From an uncultured Eubacteriaceae bacterium (GTDB taxonomy: Bacteria; Bacillota; Clostridia; Lachnospirales; CAG-274), in the NCBI GenBank assembly GCA_938042265.1, contig CALIRN010000072.1, forward strand, positions 1 to 6,207: a stretch of DNA of 6,207 nt. The letters are read 5' to 3'. The position numbers and the translations under genes were made by a program. Shown piece by piece: positions 1-5,341 of this stretch; position 1 is the first letter of the stretch; the number at the start of each line of letters is the position of its first letter. The notes under the pieces were generated by a model. The model was not told the DNA's origin. It ran no database searches and worked only from the letters and a program-made list of their open reading frames with translations.

Positions 1-17
1 AGAAGGGAGCATATTTT

Positions 18-145
18 ATGTCTAAAAGGAAGGTATCTGTTGAAGATAAGATATATGCTGTAATCTATATTTGGATGGAAAAGAAAGTCAACGCCGAATT
101 GCATTTGTGTTTGATGTCAGCATAGCTTCTGTAACCAATCATTGA
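18..145 (+). pseudogene. Decayed 5' end of an IS3-like transposase OrfA
   Basis: An ATG at 18 follows a good ribosome binding site (AAGGGAG, 3-9) and opens a 35-codon frame that stops at 123-125. Its start, MSKRKVSVEDKIYAV, looks like the first helix of IS3/IS150-type OrfA proteins. From position 77 a different frame reads GKESQRRIAFVFDVSIASV and then stops at 143-145. This is the expected helix-turn-helix continuation (GKxSxRxIA...VSxxSV). Adding one base near 74-78, for instance restoring a GGG run, joins the two frames into one domain. I therefore read this as a gene broken by a one-base deletion and cut off in or just after its DNA-binding domain. No later OrfA or OrfB sequence is visible. 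The family assignment is from memory of the motif, not from a search; the frame change is seen directly. Confidence 0.6.
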
Positions 146-149
146 CACT

Positions 150-179
150 TTAACAAATTTTGCAAAATCAACATATAAA
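150..179 (+). promoter_or_regulatory. Possible promoter of the HAD phosphatase gene
   Basis: TTAACA (150-155), an 18-base spacer and TATAAA (174-179) each match the housekeeping consensus at 5 of 6 positions. Transcription would start near 186, leaving a leader of about 50 bases before the ATG at 237. A perfect TTGACA at 142-147 lies just upstream but has no -10 element at a usable distance. The region is AT-rich, so chance matches are likely. Confidence 0.35.
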
Positions 180-236
180 CTTACTTGTAAAATTGCCCTG
201 CTTATGCTATCATTGCCTTATTACGGAGGTGTACTT

Positions 237-872
237 ATGACTGACAGCATAATATTTGACTTAGACGGCACTCTTTGGGATGCCGCTGACAATATTTTAA
301 TATCATGGAACAAGGTACTTAAAAATCATTCGGAAATAAGCAAGATTATAACAAAGCAGGAGCTCATAGCCTGTATGGGGCTTAAAATGGACCTTATTGC
401 GGCAAAGCTGTTTCCCAAGCTTGACAGCAGAGAGCAAATGCAGCTTATGAAGGAATGCAGCGCCTTTGAGCTTGAATACCTTGCCCAAAACGGCGCAGAA
501 CTTTTTGACGGAATAATTGATACCGTTAAAACACTTGAAAAAGATTATAAGCTGTTTATTTGCAGCAACTGCCAGTCAGGCTATATCGAATGCTTTTTGA
601 AATATTTTAATCTGAATAAATACTTTACGGATATTGAATGCTGGGGCAATACAGGCTTGTCAAAAGGAGAAAACAACAGGCTTTTAATTGAGAGAAACGC
701 TCTTAATACTCCCGTCTATGTAGGGGATACCGAGGGTGACCAAAAGGCTGCACTTTTTGCCGAAATACCCTTTATTTTTGCCTCCTACGGCTTTGGCATC
801 TGTAATAAGCCCGATTACTGCATAAATAAGCCTGATGAGCTTATTAATCTTGTAAAAAATATTTATCCATAA
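237..872 (+). CDS. HAD-superfamily phosphatase, phosphoglycolate phosphatase-like
   Basis: A 211-residue soluble hydrolase of the haloacid dehalogenase superfamily, probably a small-molecule phosphate monoesterase. All four HAD motifs are visible: DLDGT with nucleophile D8 and acid D10; motif II CSN (S110); K143 in a SKGENN segment; and GDTEGD with D164 and D168 for Mg2+. Residues about 15-85 are a helical insert between motifs I and II, typical of the C1 cap of the Gph/PGMB branch. The ATG at 237 is chosen over an in-frame ATG at 204. GGAGG lies at 225-229, 7 bases before 237, and the extra 11 residues would precede the first strand and include the ribosome binding site itself. The substrate cannot be told from sequence; Gph, beta-phosphoglucomutase and nucleotidase activities are all possible. 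The next gene has its own promoter, and no terminator separates them, so read-through into the transporter is possible. Confidence 0.88.
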   Translation: MTDSIIFDLDGTLWDAADNILISWNKVLKNHSEISKIITKQELIACMGLKMDLIAAKLFPKLDSREQMQLMKECSAFELEYLAQNGAELFDGIIDTVKTLEKDYKLFICSNCQSGYIECFLKYFNLNKYFTDIECWGNTGLSKGENNRLLIERNALNTPVYVGDTEGDQKAALFAEIPFIFASYGFGICNKPDYCINKPDELINLVKNIYP

Positions 873-879
873 ACATATA

Positions 880-908
880 TTGACAAATTTCATAAACGGG
901 AATATAAT
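880..908 (+). promoter_or_regulatory. Perfect consensus promoter for the SulP transporter
   Basis: TTGACA at 880-885, a 17-base spacer and TATAAT at 903-908 match the housekeeping sigma consensus at all 12 positions with optimal spacing. Transcription should begin near 915, giving a short leader of about 38 bases before the ATG at 953. The -35 box begins only 8 bases after the upstream stop codon. No operator-like dyad overlaps it, which suggests strong, largely constitutive expression. Confidence 0.85.
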
Positions 909-952
909 GTGTAGGTTGTTGTCACTTAATTTTTAAAAGGGGGATTATCAAA

Positions 953-2605
953 ATGGAAAGGCTTATACCTAAGCTTTTTACTTGTATGAAAACGTATTCA
1001 AAGGAACAGCTTGTTAAGGACATTATAGCAGGTATTATTGTTGCTATTATTGCTCTGCCGCTGTCCATTGCACTTGCACTTGCATCGGGCGTTGCTCCCG
1101 AACAGGGTATTTACACCGCCATTACGGCAGGCTTTATAATATCCTTTTTAGGCGGCAGCCGTGTCCAGATTGCGGGTCCTACCGCAGCCTTTGCCACCAT
1201 TGTTGCAACCATAGCCGCAAAAAACGGTATGGACGGACTTATTGTTGCAACCATTATGGCAGGGATTATACTTATGATAATGGGCTTTTTAAGGCTTGGC
1301 AGCCTTATAAGGTTTATACCGTATACCATTACAACGGGCTTTACAGCAGGCATTGCGGTTACTATCTTCATAGGTCAGATTAAGGACTTTTTAGGGTTGG
1401 ACTATTCCAACCTTGGCGGCAAATCGCTTATTGAAACCGTTGAAAAATTTGAGGCTGTCCTTACTCATATTAACACCGTAAACGTATGGGCACTTGCTGT
1501 AGGTATACTTTGCCTTGTTATATTGATTGTGTGGCAGTTTGTACCCTCATTTCTTGCAAAAATACCACCTTCGCTTATTGCCGTTATTGTAAGCATTGCT
1601 GTTGTCAAGGGCTTTGATTTACCCGTAAATACTATCGGTGATTTATACACTATTTCCGATAAATTACCTGCAATTTCAATACCTCATGTTGATTTTCAGA
1701 TGATTAACAACCTGCTGCCCGACGCCTTTACCATCGCTATTTTGGCAGCTATTGAGTCGCTTTTATCCTGTGTTGTTGCAGATAGTATGATAAACGGCAG
1801 ACACCGTTCAAATATGGAGCTTATCGCACAGGGTGCAGGCAACATTGCCTCTGCGCTTTTTGGCGGTATACCTGCGACAGGCGCCATTGCACGTACAGCC
1901 GCCAACGTGAAAAACGGCGGACGTACTCCAATAGCAGGCATGGTACATGCTGTTGTGCTTTTACTTATACTTGTAGTACTTATGCCCTATGCGGCGCTTA
2001 TACCTATGCCTGCCATTGCGGCAATTTTGTTTATGGTTGCTTACAATATGTGCGGTTGGAGAGAATTTGTCTATCTTTGCAAAACCTCACCAAAAAGCGA
2101 TATTATAGTACTTGTGGTTACATTTATACTTACCGTACTTTTTGACCTTGTTGTCGCTATTGAAATAGGTATGGTTATGGCAGCAATACTATTTATGAAG
2201 CGTATGAGCGAGGTTACGGTTGTACATGGCTGGAAATATGCCGATGATGACGACGACCCCGACAGTATTACACTTCGTGATGTGCCTAAAAATACACTTG
2301 TATACGAGATTAGCGGTCCCATGTTCTTTGGTGCCGCCGATAAGCTTATGCAGATAGGTGTTAAAGATACCACCAACTGTCTTATTCTCCGTATGAGAAG
2401 CGTAAACGCCATTGACGCAACGGCTATGCGTAATCTTGAAAAGCTGTACGATATATGTACCAAAAAAAATGTAACTCTGGTACTTTCCCATGTAAATGAG
2501 CAGCCCATGTCCATTATGGAAAAGGCAGGATTTGATAAAAAAATCGGTAAGGAAAACTTTTGTGCTCATATTGACGAAGCACTTGCAAGAGCCGCTGAGC
2601 TGTAA
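953..2605 (+). CDS. SulP-family anion transporter with C-terminal STAS domain
   Basis: A 550-residue inner-membrane anion permease of the SLC26/SulP family. The hydrophobic core spans about residues 22-415, in the pattern of the 14-helix SulP fold. The TM3 anion-site motif GPTAAF is at 75-80. The family motif IESLLSCVVADSMI is at 267-280, followed by GGIPATGAIARTAANVKNGG (304-323), which is close to the E. coli DauA (YchM) sequence. A cytoplasmic STAS domain covers about 440-550, after an acidic linker with five aspartates at 431-435. The STAS loop reads DATAM (488-492), where many members have DSSG/DATG. The start is set by a strong ribosome binding site (AAAGGGGGA, 936-944). Substrate is open: family members carry sulfate, bicarbonate or C4-dicarboxylates, and no sulfur or carboxylate genes lie nearby to decide. 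The gene has its own promoter and a strong terminator. Confidence 0.93.
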   Translation: MERLIPKLFTCMKTYSKEQLVKDIIAGIIVAIIALPLSIALALASGVAPEQGIYTAITAGFIISFLGGSRVQIAGPTAAFATIVATIAAKNGMDGLIVATIMAGIILMIMGFLRLGSLIRFIPYTITTGFTAGIAVTIFIGQIKDFLGLDYSNLGGKSLIETVEKFEAVLTHINTVNVWALAVGILCLVILIVWQFVPSFLAKIPPSLIAVIVSIAVVKGFDLPVNTIGDLYTISDKLPAISIPHVDFQMINNLLPDAFTIAILAAIESLLSCVVADSMINGRHRSNMELIAQGAGNIASALFGGIPATGAIARTAANVKNGGRTPIAGMVHAVVLLLILVVLMPYAALIPMPAIAAILFMVAYNMCGWREFVYLCKTSPKSDIIVLVVTFILTVLFDLVVAIEIGMVMAAILFMKRMSEVTVVHGWKYADDDDDPDSITLRDVPKNTLVYEISGPMFFGAADKLMQIGVKDTTNCLILRMRSVNAIDATAMRNLEKLYDICTKKNVTLVLSHVNEQPMSIMEKAGFDKKIGKENFCAHIDEALARAAEL

Positions 2606-2622
2606 AAGCGCCGATTAATGCA

Positions 2623-2648
2623 AAATCAAATATCCATTTATTTGATTT
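2623..2648. repeat. AT-rich inverted repeat after the SulP gene
   Basis: AAATCAAAT (2623-2631) and ATTTGATTT (2640-2648) are perfect 9-base inverted arms around an 8-base loop. No run of T follows on either strand, so it does not look like a terminator by itself. It lies between the SulP stop codon and the main terminator hairpin and might protect the 3' end of the message, but the stem is weak. Confidence 0.4.
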
Positions 2649-2657
2649 AAAGTTACA

Positions 2658-2695
2658 AAGAGATGCTTTGGGTGCTTCCCAAGCATCTCTTTTTT
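2658..2695. terminator. Strong intrinsic terminator between SulP and spmB, probably bidirectional
   Basis: AGAGATGCTT, a bulged T and GGG (2659-2672) pair with CCC plus AAGCATCTCT (2678-2690) around a short TGCTT loop, followed by six T (2690-2695) on the + strand. This is a textbook Rho-independent terminator for the SulP gene. On the minus strand the same stem follows the spmB stop codon directly, with A-rich sequence before it and TTTGTAACTTT after it, so it probably also ends the spmAB message. Confidence 0.9.
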
Positions 2696-3224
2696 ATCCC
2701 CACAACAATCTGCACACCCACAGGCTTGCAATTATCCCTGCCACGTTTGCAACAAGCGCTCCTGCAAGGGTATACCTTGTTTTTGTCACCTTTACTGCCA
2801 TAAAATATACACTCATAGTATAAAATACCGTTTCTGTACAGCTCATCATAACGGACACAAATCTTCCCGTAAAGGAATCGGGACCGTATGTCTTGAACAA
2901 ATCCAACAAAATACCTGTTGACGCTGAAGAAGATACAAGCCTCATAAAGGTAAGCGGAATAACATGTGCAGGATAGCCGATTATATCAGCTACAGGCTGC
3001 GTCATCTTTGTCAAAAGCTCCAAGGTCCCGCTTGAATTAAGTACCCCAACAGCCACCATCAGCCCTATCATGGTAGGTAAAATATCAAGTACAACATAAA
3101 AGCCCTCTTTTGCTCCCTCAGTAAAGCTGTCATAAATATCCACATTTTTGCTGTAGCCGTAAAAAATTATGTATACAAATACAATGGGTATCATCATATC
3201 AGAAATAAAAGTAATTATCTGCAA
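2694..3224 (-). CDS. spmB: Spore maturation protein B
   Basis: A 176-residue membrane protein, close to the 178 residues I recall for B. subtilis SpmB. SpmA and SpmB together are needed for normal spore-core dehydration and heat resistance. It belongs to the nucleoside-recognition (Gate) group of membrane proteins. Visible features are an N-terminal membrane segment (about 8-23), an acidic or charged stretch (about 29-40), hydrophobic segments near 43-62, 122-145 and 152-172, and the conserved polar segments RLVSSSASTG (95-104) and CTETVFYT (129-136). The start is TTG (3222-3224), 8 bases after AAAGAGGG (plus-strand 3233-3240). From memory, the SpmB family aligns from this residue on, and the next ATG (residue 10) would remove part of the first helix. 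It overlaps the end of spmA by 10 bases, which suggests translational coupling. Confidence 0.92.
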   Translation of the reverse strand: MQIITFISDMMIPIVFVYIIFYGYSKNVDIYDSFTEGAKEGFYVVLDILPTMIGLMVAVGVLNSSGTLELLTKMTQPVADIIGYPAHVIPLTFMRLVSSSASTGILLDLFKTYGPDSFTGRFVSVMMSCTETVFYTMSVYFMAVKVTKTRYTLAGALVANVAGIIASLWVCRLLWG

Positions 3225-3802
3225 CCCTTTTTCCCTCTTTCCATAAGCTTGACAAACACTATTGAAACTATAGTGGATACAAGAGTTGTAAATATCCCAG
3301 GGCCAATAATCTCCGAAGGATTTTGTGAACCGTACTGTGCTCGGTAAGCAAGCAGATTAACGGAAACCAACTGCAAAGAGGACATATTTACCACCATAAA
3401 CATACACATCTCCCTGCTTGCTCTATCCTTTTTTCCGTTAAGGCTCTGAAGCTCCTCCATAGCCTTGAGCCCCGGAGGTGTTGCTGCCCAGCCAAGCCCC
3501 AAAAAATTTGCAATAAAATTTGTTGCTATGTACTCCATTGCCTTGTGCCCCTTAGGAATTTGTGGAAAAAGCCATCTGAGTATGGGCATCAGCCTCTTTG
3601 TCAGCGTCTTAATAAGCCCCGCATCCTCACCAATACGCATCATACCCGTCCACATGGATAATATGCCAAGCATTGTAACCGATATGGCAACAGCCTCCTT
3701 TGCTGACTCTATGGCACCGTTTGTCACCTGAGGCAGCCTGCCCGTAAAGGCTGCTACAGCTACCCCTATTAATATCATACCGCCCCATATATAATTAAGC
3801 AT
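3215..3802 (-). CDS. spmA: Spore maturation protein A
   Basis: A 195-residue membrane protein matching SpmA, the partner of SpmB in spore-core dehydration. Hydrophobic segments lie near 3-20, 36-55, 92-108, 131-152 and 164-187. The family signature NFLGLGWAATPPGLKAME (99-116) is clear, followed by a charged loop (NGKKDRASRE, 122-131) and MVVNMSSLQLVS (136-147). The ATG at 3802 follows GGAG with 7 bases between. In B. subtilis the pair sits downstream of dacB in one operon. Here nothing like dacB lies upstream, so spmA is the first gene of a two-gene unit. The precise biochemical role of SpmA/B is not established; family identity is secure. Confidence 0.93.
   Translation of the reverse strand: MLNYIWGGMILIGVAVAAFTGRLPQVTNGAIESAKEAVAISVTMLGILSMWTGMMRIGEDAGLIKTLTKRLMPILRWLFPQIPKGHKAMEYIATNFIANFLGLGWAATPPGLKAMEELQSLNGKKDRASREMCMFMVVNMSSLQLVSVNLLAYRAQYGSQNPSEIIGPGIFTTLVSTIVSIVFVKLMERGKKGCR
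3233..3240 (-). promoter_or_regulatory. Ribosome binding site that fixes the TTG start of spmB
   Basis: On the minus strand this reads AAAGAGGG and lies inside the last codons of spmA, 8 bases before the TTG at 3222-3224. A strong site at ideal distance supports the rare start codon over downstream ATG codons, which lack one. Confidence 0.7.
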
Positions 3803-3833
3803 AGTATAACTCCGTTTTTTATTATGATATGAG

Positions 3834-3860
3834 CATTAATTAAAACTAATTCATTAATTA
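3834..3860. repeat. Two direct copies of CATTAATTA upstream of spmA
   Basis: CATTAATTA occurs at 3834-3842 and 3852-3860, with starts 18 bases apart. The second copy overlaps the candidate -10 box of spmA, and the first lies just downstream of the predicted transcription start. They could be a repressor site, but such words arise easily in AT-rich DNA. Confidence 0.35.
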
Positions 3861-3885
3861 TAATAACGTAAGTATGTACTGTCCT
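3857..3885 (-). promoter_or_regulatory. Candidate promoter of spmAB
   Basis: On the minus strand AGGACA (3885-3880), a 17-base spacer and TATAAT (3862-3857) form a housekeeping-like promoter with a perfect -10 box and a 4-of-6 -35 box. The leader to the spmA ATG would be about 48 bases. SpmAB expression in Bacillus depends on sporulation sigma factors. I saw a weak CATACTTA, reminiscent of sigma-E/G -10 boxes, in the same stretch but no convincing matching -35, so which sigma factor reads this is unsettled. Confidence 0.4.
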
Positions 3886-4009
3886 GCTGTAAGCCAACAT
3901 TGTATTTACATTGTTTTTTGCATAATAATTGTCAAAAATCTGATAAATTTCCTGTATTAACATCTTTATTTTATTACAATTGTTGCTATACTAAAAAGGA
4001 GTTGTTAAT

Positions 4010-4183
4010 ATGTCCCATCCACAATACGATGATGAATTCAAAAAAGCATCGTTGCTCTTTATCAAAGAGGCAAATCCAAGGCCAGAAATGCTGTTAATAC
4101 ATTGCGTTTTCAGCTTAAAATTTCTACCTTATGAAGAATACCGAAGGTTATATAAATCCTTATGGACATCCTTATTAATATAA
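4010..4183 (+). pseudogene. Decayed IS3-like transposase remnant
   Basis: An ATG at 4010 has an excellent ribosome binding site (AAAGGAG, 3995-4001, 8 bases away) and opens a 57-codon frame. Its first residues, MSHPQYDDEFKK, are typical of IS3-family OrfA. From 4048 another frame reads IVALYQRGKSKA, the natural continuation of that first helix. One extra A in the A-run at 4040-4045 (six to seven) would restore DEFKKSIVALYQRGKS. After that the expected helix-turn-helix is missing. Further on, the original frame reads FLPYEEYRRL (residues 38-47), which resembles the extreme C-terminus of IS3 OrfB (TPxEYR). The relic may thus be the two ends of an element joined by an internal deletion. The OrfA part is fairly sure; the OrfB end is a guess. 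I found no terminal inverted repeats. Confidence 0.55.
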
Positions 4184-4255
4184 ATTATGAAGTGAATAGA
4201 ATAAACAGGCATAAATCCAAAGCTTACTATGGTAAAATTAATATGTATACGGGCA

Positions 4256-4284
4256 TTGACTTGCCGCAAATCATGTAATAAAAT
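4256..4284 (+). promoter_or_regulatory. Promoter of the cupin gene
   Basis: TTGACT (4256-4261), a 17-base spacer and TAAAAT (4279-4284) each match the housekeeping consensus at 5 of 6 positions with optimal spacing. Transcription would start near 4291, about 30 bases before the cupin ATG, leaving just enough leader for the ribosome binding site. No operator-like repeat is visible. Confidence 0.7.
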
Positions 4285-4320
4285 TATATTATTGAATAAA
4301 TTAAAAAAGGAGTGAGCATT

Positions 4321-4650
4321 ATGATAATCAACTTTAACGAAATGGAAGAAACGATTTTGCCTGCCTTTAAGGGCGGTAAAAAGGAATATCATGCCTTTAT
4401 GTATACTGACAGCAACAATAAAATTATGAAGGGAAGGCTTATCCCAGGGGCTTCTATCGGTCTGCATACCCACAGTACGGGCAGCGAAATAATTTATATA
4501 CTCGATGGCACGGCAACCCTGATTTATGATGATAACACCGAAACACTTACAGACGGTACCTGTCATTACTGTCCTAAGGGACATACACATAGCCTTATAA
4601 ATAACAGTGACAGGGACCTGATATTCTTTGCGGTTGTACCTGAGCAGTAA
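4321..4650 (+). CDS. Small single-domain cupin protein
   Basis: A 109-residue protein that is essentially one cupin beta-barrel. Motif 1 is complete: G43, then H49, H51, E56 and G63 in GASIGLHTHSTGSEIIYILDG with family spacing. Motif 2 is GTCHYCPKGHTHSLIN, giving P85, G87, H90 and N94. H49, H51, E56 and H90 are the expected four metal ligands, so a metal ion (Fe, Mn, Ni or Zn) is likely bound. The ATG at 4321 is preferred over an in-frame GTG at 4312 because AAGGAG (4307-4312) sits 8 bases before the ATG and overlaps the GTG. It forms its own transcription unit, convergent with rubrerythrin. Small cupins of this type include sugar-binding, dioxygenase-like and regulatory proteins; nothing here selects among them, so function is unknown. 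Confidence 0.88.
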   Translation: MIINFNEMEETILPAFKGGKKEYHAFMYTDSNNKIMKGRLIPGASIGLHTHSTGSEIIYILDGTATLIYDDNTETLTDGTCHYCPKGHTHSLINNSDRDLIFFAVVPEQ

Positions 4651-4657
4651 GCAATAA

Positions 4658-4685
4658 AATGCCCCTGATGCATATCAGGGGTATT
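4658..4685. terminator. Hairpin terminator between the convergent cupin and rubrerythrin genes
   Basis: CCCCTGAT (4662-4669) and ATCAGGGG (4674-4681) form a perfect stem around GCAT, extended by a G-T wobble and three A-T pairs to 4658 and 4685. It lies 7 bases after the cupin stop codon and 9 bases beyond the rubrerythrin stop codon. On the minus strand the GC stem is followed by ATTTTATTG, a fair U-tract. On the + strand the tail is weaker (TATTGG). It probably serves both genes, more strongly the rubrerythrin. Confidence 0.75.
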
Positions 4686-4694
4686 GGAGCTATA

Positions 4695-5231
4695 TTAATA
4701 ATTTTCTGCTCTGAGCTTGAAATAAGCCTTTGGATGGGCGCATACGGGACATACCTCAGGCGCCTGCTTACCAATATGGATATGACCGCAGTTTGAACAC
4801 TCCCACATCATATCCCCGTCACGTGTAAATACAAGACCGCCATTGACATTTTCAAGAAGCTTTTTATATCTCTCTTCATGCGTCTTTTCAATAGCTGCAA
4901 CACCGTCAAACAAATTAGCTATTTCATCAAAGCCTTCCTCCCTTGCCTCCTTTGCAAAGTCAGCATACATTTCAGTCCATTCATAGTTTTCACCCTCGGC
5001 TGCCGCCTTAAGGTTTTCGGCTGTGGTACCAATACCTACAAGCAGCTTAAACCACATTTTAGCATGTTCTCTTTCATTTGCGGCAGTTTCCTCAAAAATT
5101 TGCGCAATCTGTACATATCCGTCCTTTTTAGCCTTTGATGCATAATATGTATACTTGTTTGTTGCCTCCGACTCACCTGCAAAGGCCGTCATCAAGTTAG
5201 CCTCTGTCCTTGTTCCTTTAAGCTCTTTCAT
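4695..5231 (-). CDS. rbr: Rubrerythrin
   Basis: A 178-residue cytoplasmic non-heme iron peroxidase that reduces hydrogen peroxide to water in anaerobes, taking electrons from NADH through rubredoxin-type carriers. The N-terminal four-helix ferritin-like domain (about 1-130) carries the diiron ligands: E20; E53 and H56 in ANEREHA; E81 and E84 in GENYEWTE; and E115 and H118 in AIEKTH. The exact pairing with the Desulfovibrio numbering is my estimate. The C-terminal rubredoxin-like domain has C145-x2-C148 and C161-x2-C164 for one Fe(Cys)4 centre, with the short 12-residue spacing typical of rubrerythrins. Length is slightly under the usual 190 or so, and nothing is missing. The ATG at 5231 follows AAGGGAGG by about 8 bases. 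The promoter carries a possible PerR site, consistent with peroxide control seen for clostridial rubrerythrins. Confidence 0.96.
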   Translation of the reverse strand: MKELKGTRTEANLMTAFAGESEATNKYTYYASKAKKDGYVQIAQIFEETAANEREHAKMWFKLLVGIGTTAENLKAAAEGENYEWTEMYADFAKEAREEGFDEIANLFDGVAAIEKTHEERYKKLLENVNGGLVFTRDGDMMWECSNCGHIHIGKQAPEVCPVCAHPKAYFKLRAENY

Positions 5232-5263
5232 AATAAAAACCTCCCTTATATTTAAATAAATTT

Positions 5264-5278
5264 ATATTATGATTATAG
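5264..5278 (-). promoter_or_regulatory. PerR-box-like site over the rubrerythrin -10 element
   Basis: The minus strand reads CTATAATCATAATAT, matching the PerR box TTATAATNATTATAA at 11 of 14 defined positions. It overlaps the -10 box, where a repressor would block initiation. PerR control of rubrerythrin-type genes is known in Clostridium acetobutylicum. The match is imperfect and the DNA very AT-rich, so this is a candidate only. Confidence 0.35.
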
Positions 5279-5300
5279 CACAAAATTTATAAAAGCTAAA
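5272..5300 (-). promoter_or_regulatory. Extended -10 promoter of rubrerythrin
   Basis: The minus strand reads TGCTATAAT (5280-5272), a perfect extended -10 element. The -35 position at 17-base spacing is TTTAGC (5300-5295), only 3 of 6, which is common when an extended -10 is present. Transcription would start near 5265, about 33 bases before the ATG at 5231. Confidence 0.7.
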
Positions 5301-5317
5301 GCTTATTTATAAATTTT
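5282..5317. repeat. Long imperfect inverted repeat between hemW and the rubrerythrin promoter
   Basis: AAAATTTATAAAAGCT (5282-5297) and AGCTTATTTATAAATTTT (5300-5317) are inverted copies around AA, differing only by a 2-base bulge. The repeat starts 4 bases upstream of the TATAAT element's extension and covers the whole -35 region of rubrerythrin. It also lies 25 bases after the hemW stop codon. It could be an operator or a weak AT-rich 3' end structure for hemW. The inner AAGCT-AA-AGCTT core is exact. Confidence 0.55.
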
Positions 5318-5341
5318 AATCTTTAACTTTTAACTTATTCC

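Larger units (their letters stand above)
3803..4320. other. Intergenic region between divergent spmA and cupin genes
   Basis: These 518 bases hold no intact gene that I can support. From left to right they contain the spmA ribosome binding site and promoter-like sequence (3803-3885), AT-rich sequence without clear signals (3886-3983), a transposase relic (about 3984-4183), unassigned AT-rich sequence with a 38-codon open frame lacking a ribosome binding site (4162-4278), and the cupin promoter and leader (4256-4320). The mixture of relic and AT-rich filler points to an old insertion site between two functional units. Confidence 0.7.

Noticed and set aside
142..147. Perfect TTGACA upstream of the HAD gene
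   Set aside because: No acceptable -10 box occurs 16-18 bases downstream; the nearby TTAACA/TATAAA pair fits better.
2071..2514. 147-codon minus-strand open frame inside the SulP gene
   Set aside because: Fully antisense to the conserved SulP C-terminal core and STAS domain; serine/threonine-rich shadow translation with no family signal.
3775..3963. 62-codon minus-strand frame running into spmA in another frame
   Set aside because: No ribosome binding site before its ATG, AT-driven composition, overlaps the spmA leader, promoter and start.
3984..3992. TGCTATACT, an extended -10 word just before the relic's ribosome binding site
   Set aside because: Transcription would start inside the ribosome binding site of the relic, and no -35 box is present; likely chance or a remnant.
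3900..4097. 65-codon plus-strand frame across the left part of the transposase relic
   Set aside because: No ribosome binding site at its ATG; its end is merely the third reading frame of the relic, cysteine-rich and without similarity I recognise.
3860..4320. Terminal inverted repeats or target duplication of the second relic
   Set aside because: I compared both flanks by eye for inverted ends, including TGTC... and TGTACTG... starts, and found no convincing pair.
4129..4590. 153-codon minus-strand open frame opposite the cupin
   Set aside because: It lies antisense to a cupin with both intact metal-binding motifs, has no recognisable family features, and reads phenylalanine/histidine-rich sequence expected of a reverse-strand shadow.
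5249..5258. TATTTAAATA palindrome in the rubrerythrin leader
   Set aside because: A 10-base A/T palindrome is expected by chance in such AT-rich DNA and would form no stable structure.
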